From the NCBI GenBank assembly GCA_022571535.1, contig JACZXR010000182.1, forward strand, positions 1-5,625: DNA of 5,625 nt, in the 5' to 3' direction. The translations under genes were made by a program, and so were the position numbers. The first letter of the stretch is position 1. Every line of letters begins with the position of its first letter. Below, in pieces: positions 5,131 to 5,625 of this stretch. The notes under the pieces are model-generated. The model had not been told where the DNA came from and did no database searches. It worked only from the letters and a program-made list of their open reading frames with translations. The stretch is from Deltaproteobacteria bacterium. Lineage in GTDB: Bacteria > Desulfobacterota > Binatia > UBA9968 > CAXXLF01.

Positions 5131-5625
5131 ATGAAAAAAGCAATTCTGGTCGCATGCAGTTTGGTGATTTTCCTGCTGGTTCCACCGATCATGGCCCAGG
5201 AGGGCAATCCCTGGCAGAATGCCAGGGACAGGCTTGATGAGATCGGCACCCGTATCAACGACCGCCTAGACCGCCGGGGTGAAGTGATCAACGATAGGCT
5301 AGACCGACGTGGCGAGGTTGCGAATGAGCGATTGGACCGACGAGGTGCAGTCATCAACGAGCGGCTTGACCAGCGTGGCAAAGATGCGAATGATCGTTTG
5401 GATCGCCGAGGTGAAACCATCAACGAGCGGCTCGACCACATGGCGGAGGTAGCACGTGAGCACGGCAAAGAGGGTTTGGCCGAGCGCTTGGACCGACGGG
5501 GCGACAGGATCGAAGTCCGTCTGGATCGTCGTGGGGATCGGATTAACAACCGTCTCGATCAGAGAGGCAACCGGATTGAAGCCCGTCTGGATCGTCGCGG
5601 GGATCGAATTGACAACCGTCCCGAT
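5131..5625 (+). CDS. Exported 11-residue-repeat (RLDRRG) protein, 3' end outside window
   Basis: 165 codons are visible and the frame is open to the window edge. Residues 1-22 are a classic Sec signal peptide: MKK, hydrophobic core AILVACSLVIFLLV, then PPIMA, with cleavage likely before Q23. No Cys follows the core in lipobox position, so a periplasmic or secreted protein is expected. From residue 31 an 11-residue unit repeats: degenerate 31-41, regular at 42, 53, 64, 75, 86 and 97, an 8-residue insertion (AREHGKEG, 108-115), then 116, 127, 138, 149 and a truncated copy from 160. Consensus is I/A-N-D/E-R-L-D-R-R-G-x-x. It is almost all charged apart from I/A at position 1 and L at 5, so an amphipathic hendecad helix or coiled coil is likely. 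AGGAGG (5114-5119) lies 11 nt before the ATG. An in-frame ATG at 5092 would bury the signal peptide and is less likely. I recognise no named family; function unknown. Confidence 0.88.
   Translation, partial: MKKAILVACSLVIFLLVPPIMAQEGNPWQNARDRLDEIGTRINDRLDRRGEVINDRLDRRGEVANERLDRRGAVINERLDQRGKDANDRLDRRGETINERLDHMAEVAREHGKEGLAERLDRRGDRIEVRLDRRGDRINNRLDQRGNRIEARLDRRGDRIDNRPD
5221..5625 (+). repeat. 33-bp coding tandem repeats with 66-bp higher-order period
   Basis: At least eleven 33-bp units encode the 11-residue repeats, interrupted once by 24 extra bp (5452-5475). Early units are diverged mainly at synonymous sites: 5254-5286 and 5287-5319 encode the same 11 residues but differ at 8 of 33 bases. 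Late units form a fresher 66-bp duplication: 5509-5559 and 5575-5625 share 45 of 51 bases, and all six differences are transitions. The array continues past the window end. Confidence 0.9.

Noticed and set aside
5120..5134. Five-codon leader ORF (MAKR-stop) whose stop overlaps the ATG at 5131 as ATGA
   Set aside because: AGGAGG directly abuts this ATG with no spacing, so it cannot initiate from that site; the overlap is probably chance.
5025..5549. 174-codon minus-strand ORF rich in SPRRS repeats
   Set aside because: It is the antisense reading of the 33-bp repeat array. The plus strand has a signal peptide, a ribosome site and synonymous-only differences between units, so the plus strand is coding.

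Overview
This 5.6-kb window is ordinary bacterial chromosome with compact genes of moderate GC content and somewhat AT-richer intergenic stretches. The gene set points to a proteobacterial or desulfobacterial-type Gram-negative, or a related phylum such as NC10/Methylomirabilota. It includes a glutathione-dependent formaldehyde dehydrogenase, an F420-type luciferase-like oxidoreductase beside a KstR2-like TetR regulator, an apparent sigma-54 promoter and a Sec-exported repeat protein. The lineage is inference; nothing in the window fixes it.

Layout from left to right. Positions 2-514 (+) hold the last 170 codons of endonuclease IV (nfo), with every metal ligand of that part of the protein in place. 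Convergent to it is a two-gene minus-strand unit: an LLM-class (TIGR03619/Rv2161c-like) oxidoreductase at 2214-1282, followed after 37 bp by a TetR regulator at 1244-561. The oxidoreductase has no usable ATG/GTG/TTG at its expected N-terminus, but a perfect Shine-Dalgarno sequence sits 7 nt before an ACG codon, so ACG is the probable start. Divergent from this unit, across about 210 bp carrying a TTGACA promoter and several operator-like palindromes, lies a 203-residue protein (2426-3037, +) with an N-terminal zinc ribbon and two zf-TFIIB modules. A 273-bp gap with a 10-bp perfect stem-loop follows, then adhC/frmA (4420-3311, -), S-(hydroxymethyl)glutathione dehydrogenase.

The 710 bp from 4421 to 5130 contain no convincing gene but much structure: an operator-like inverted repeat just before adhC, a second hairpin, an orphan plus-strand intrinsic terminator (4632-4655), a 19-bp palindrome (4672-4690) and a sigma-54 -24/-12 element (5052-5067). 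The last gene begins at 5131 and runs off the window. It encodes a signal peptide and then an 11-residue tandem repeat of the type I-N-x-R-L-D-R-R-G-x-x, at least eleven copies. It is the least familiar item here: an exported, highly charged, hendecad-repeat protein probably under sigma-54 control.

How the genes work together: the oxidoreductase and TetR gene look like an autoregulated unit, possibly in lipid or xenobiotic catabolism. adhC is a stand-alone formaldehyde-detoxification gene. The zinc-ribbon and repeat proteins have no assignable pathway.
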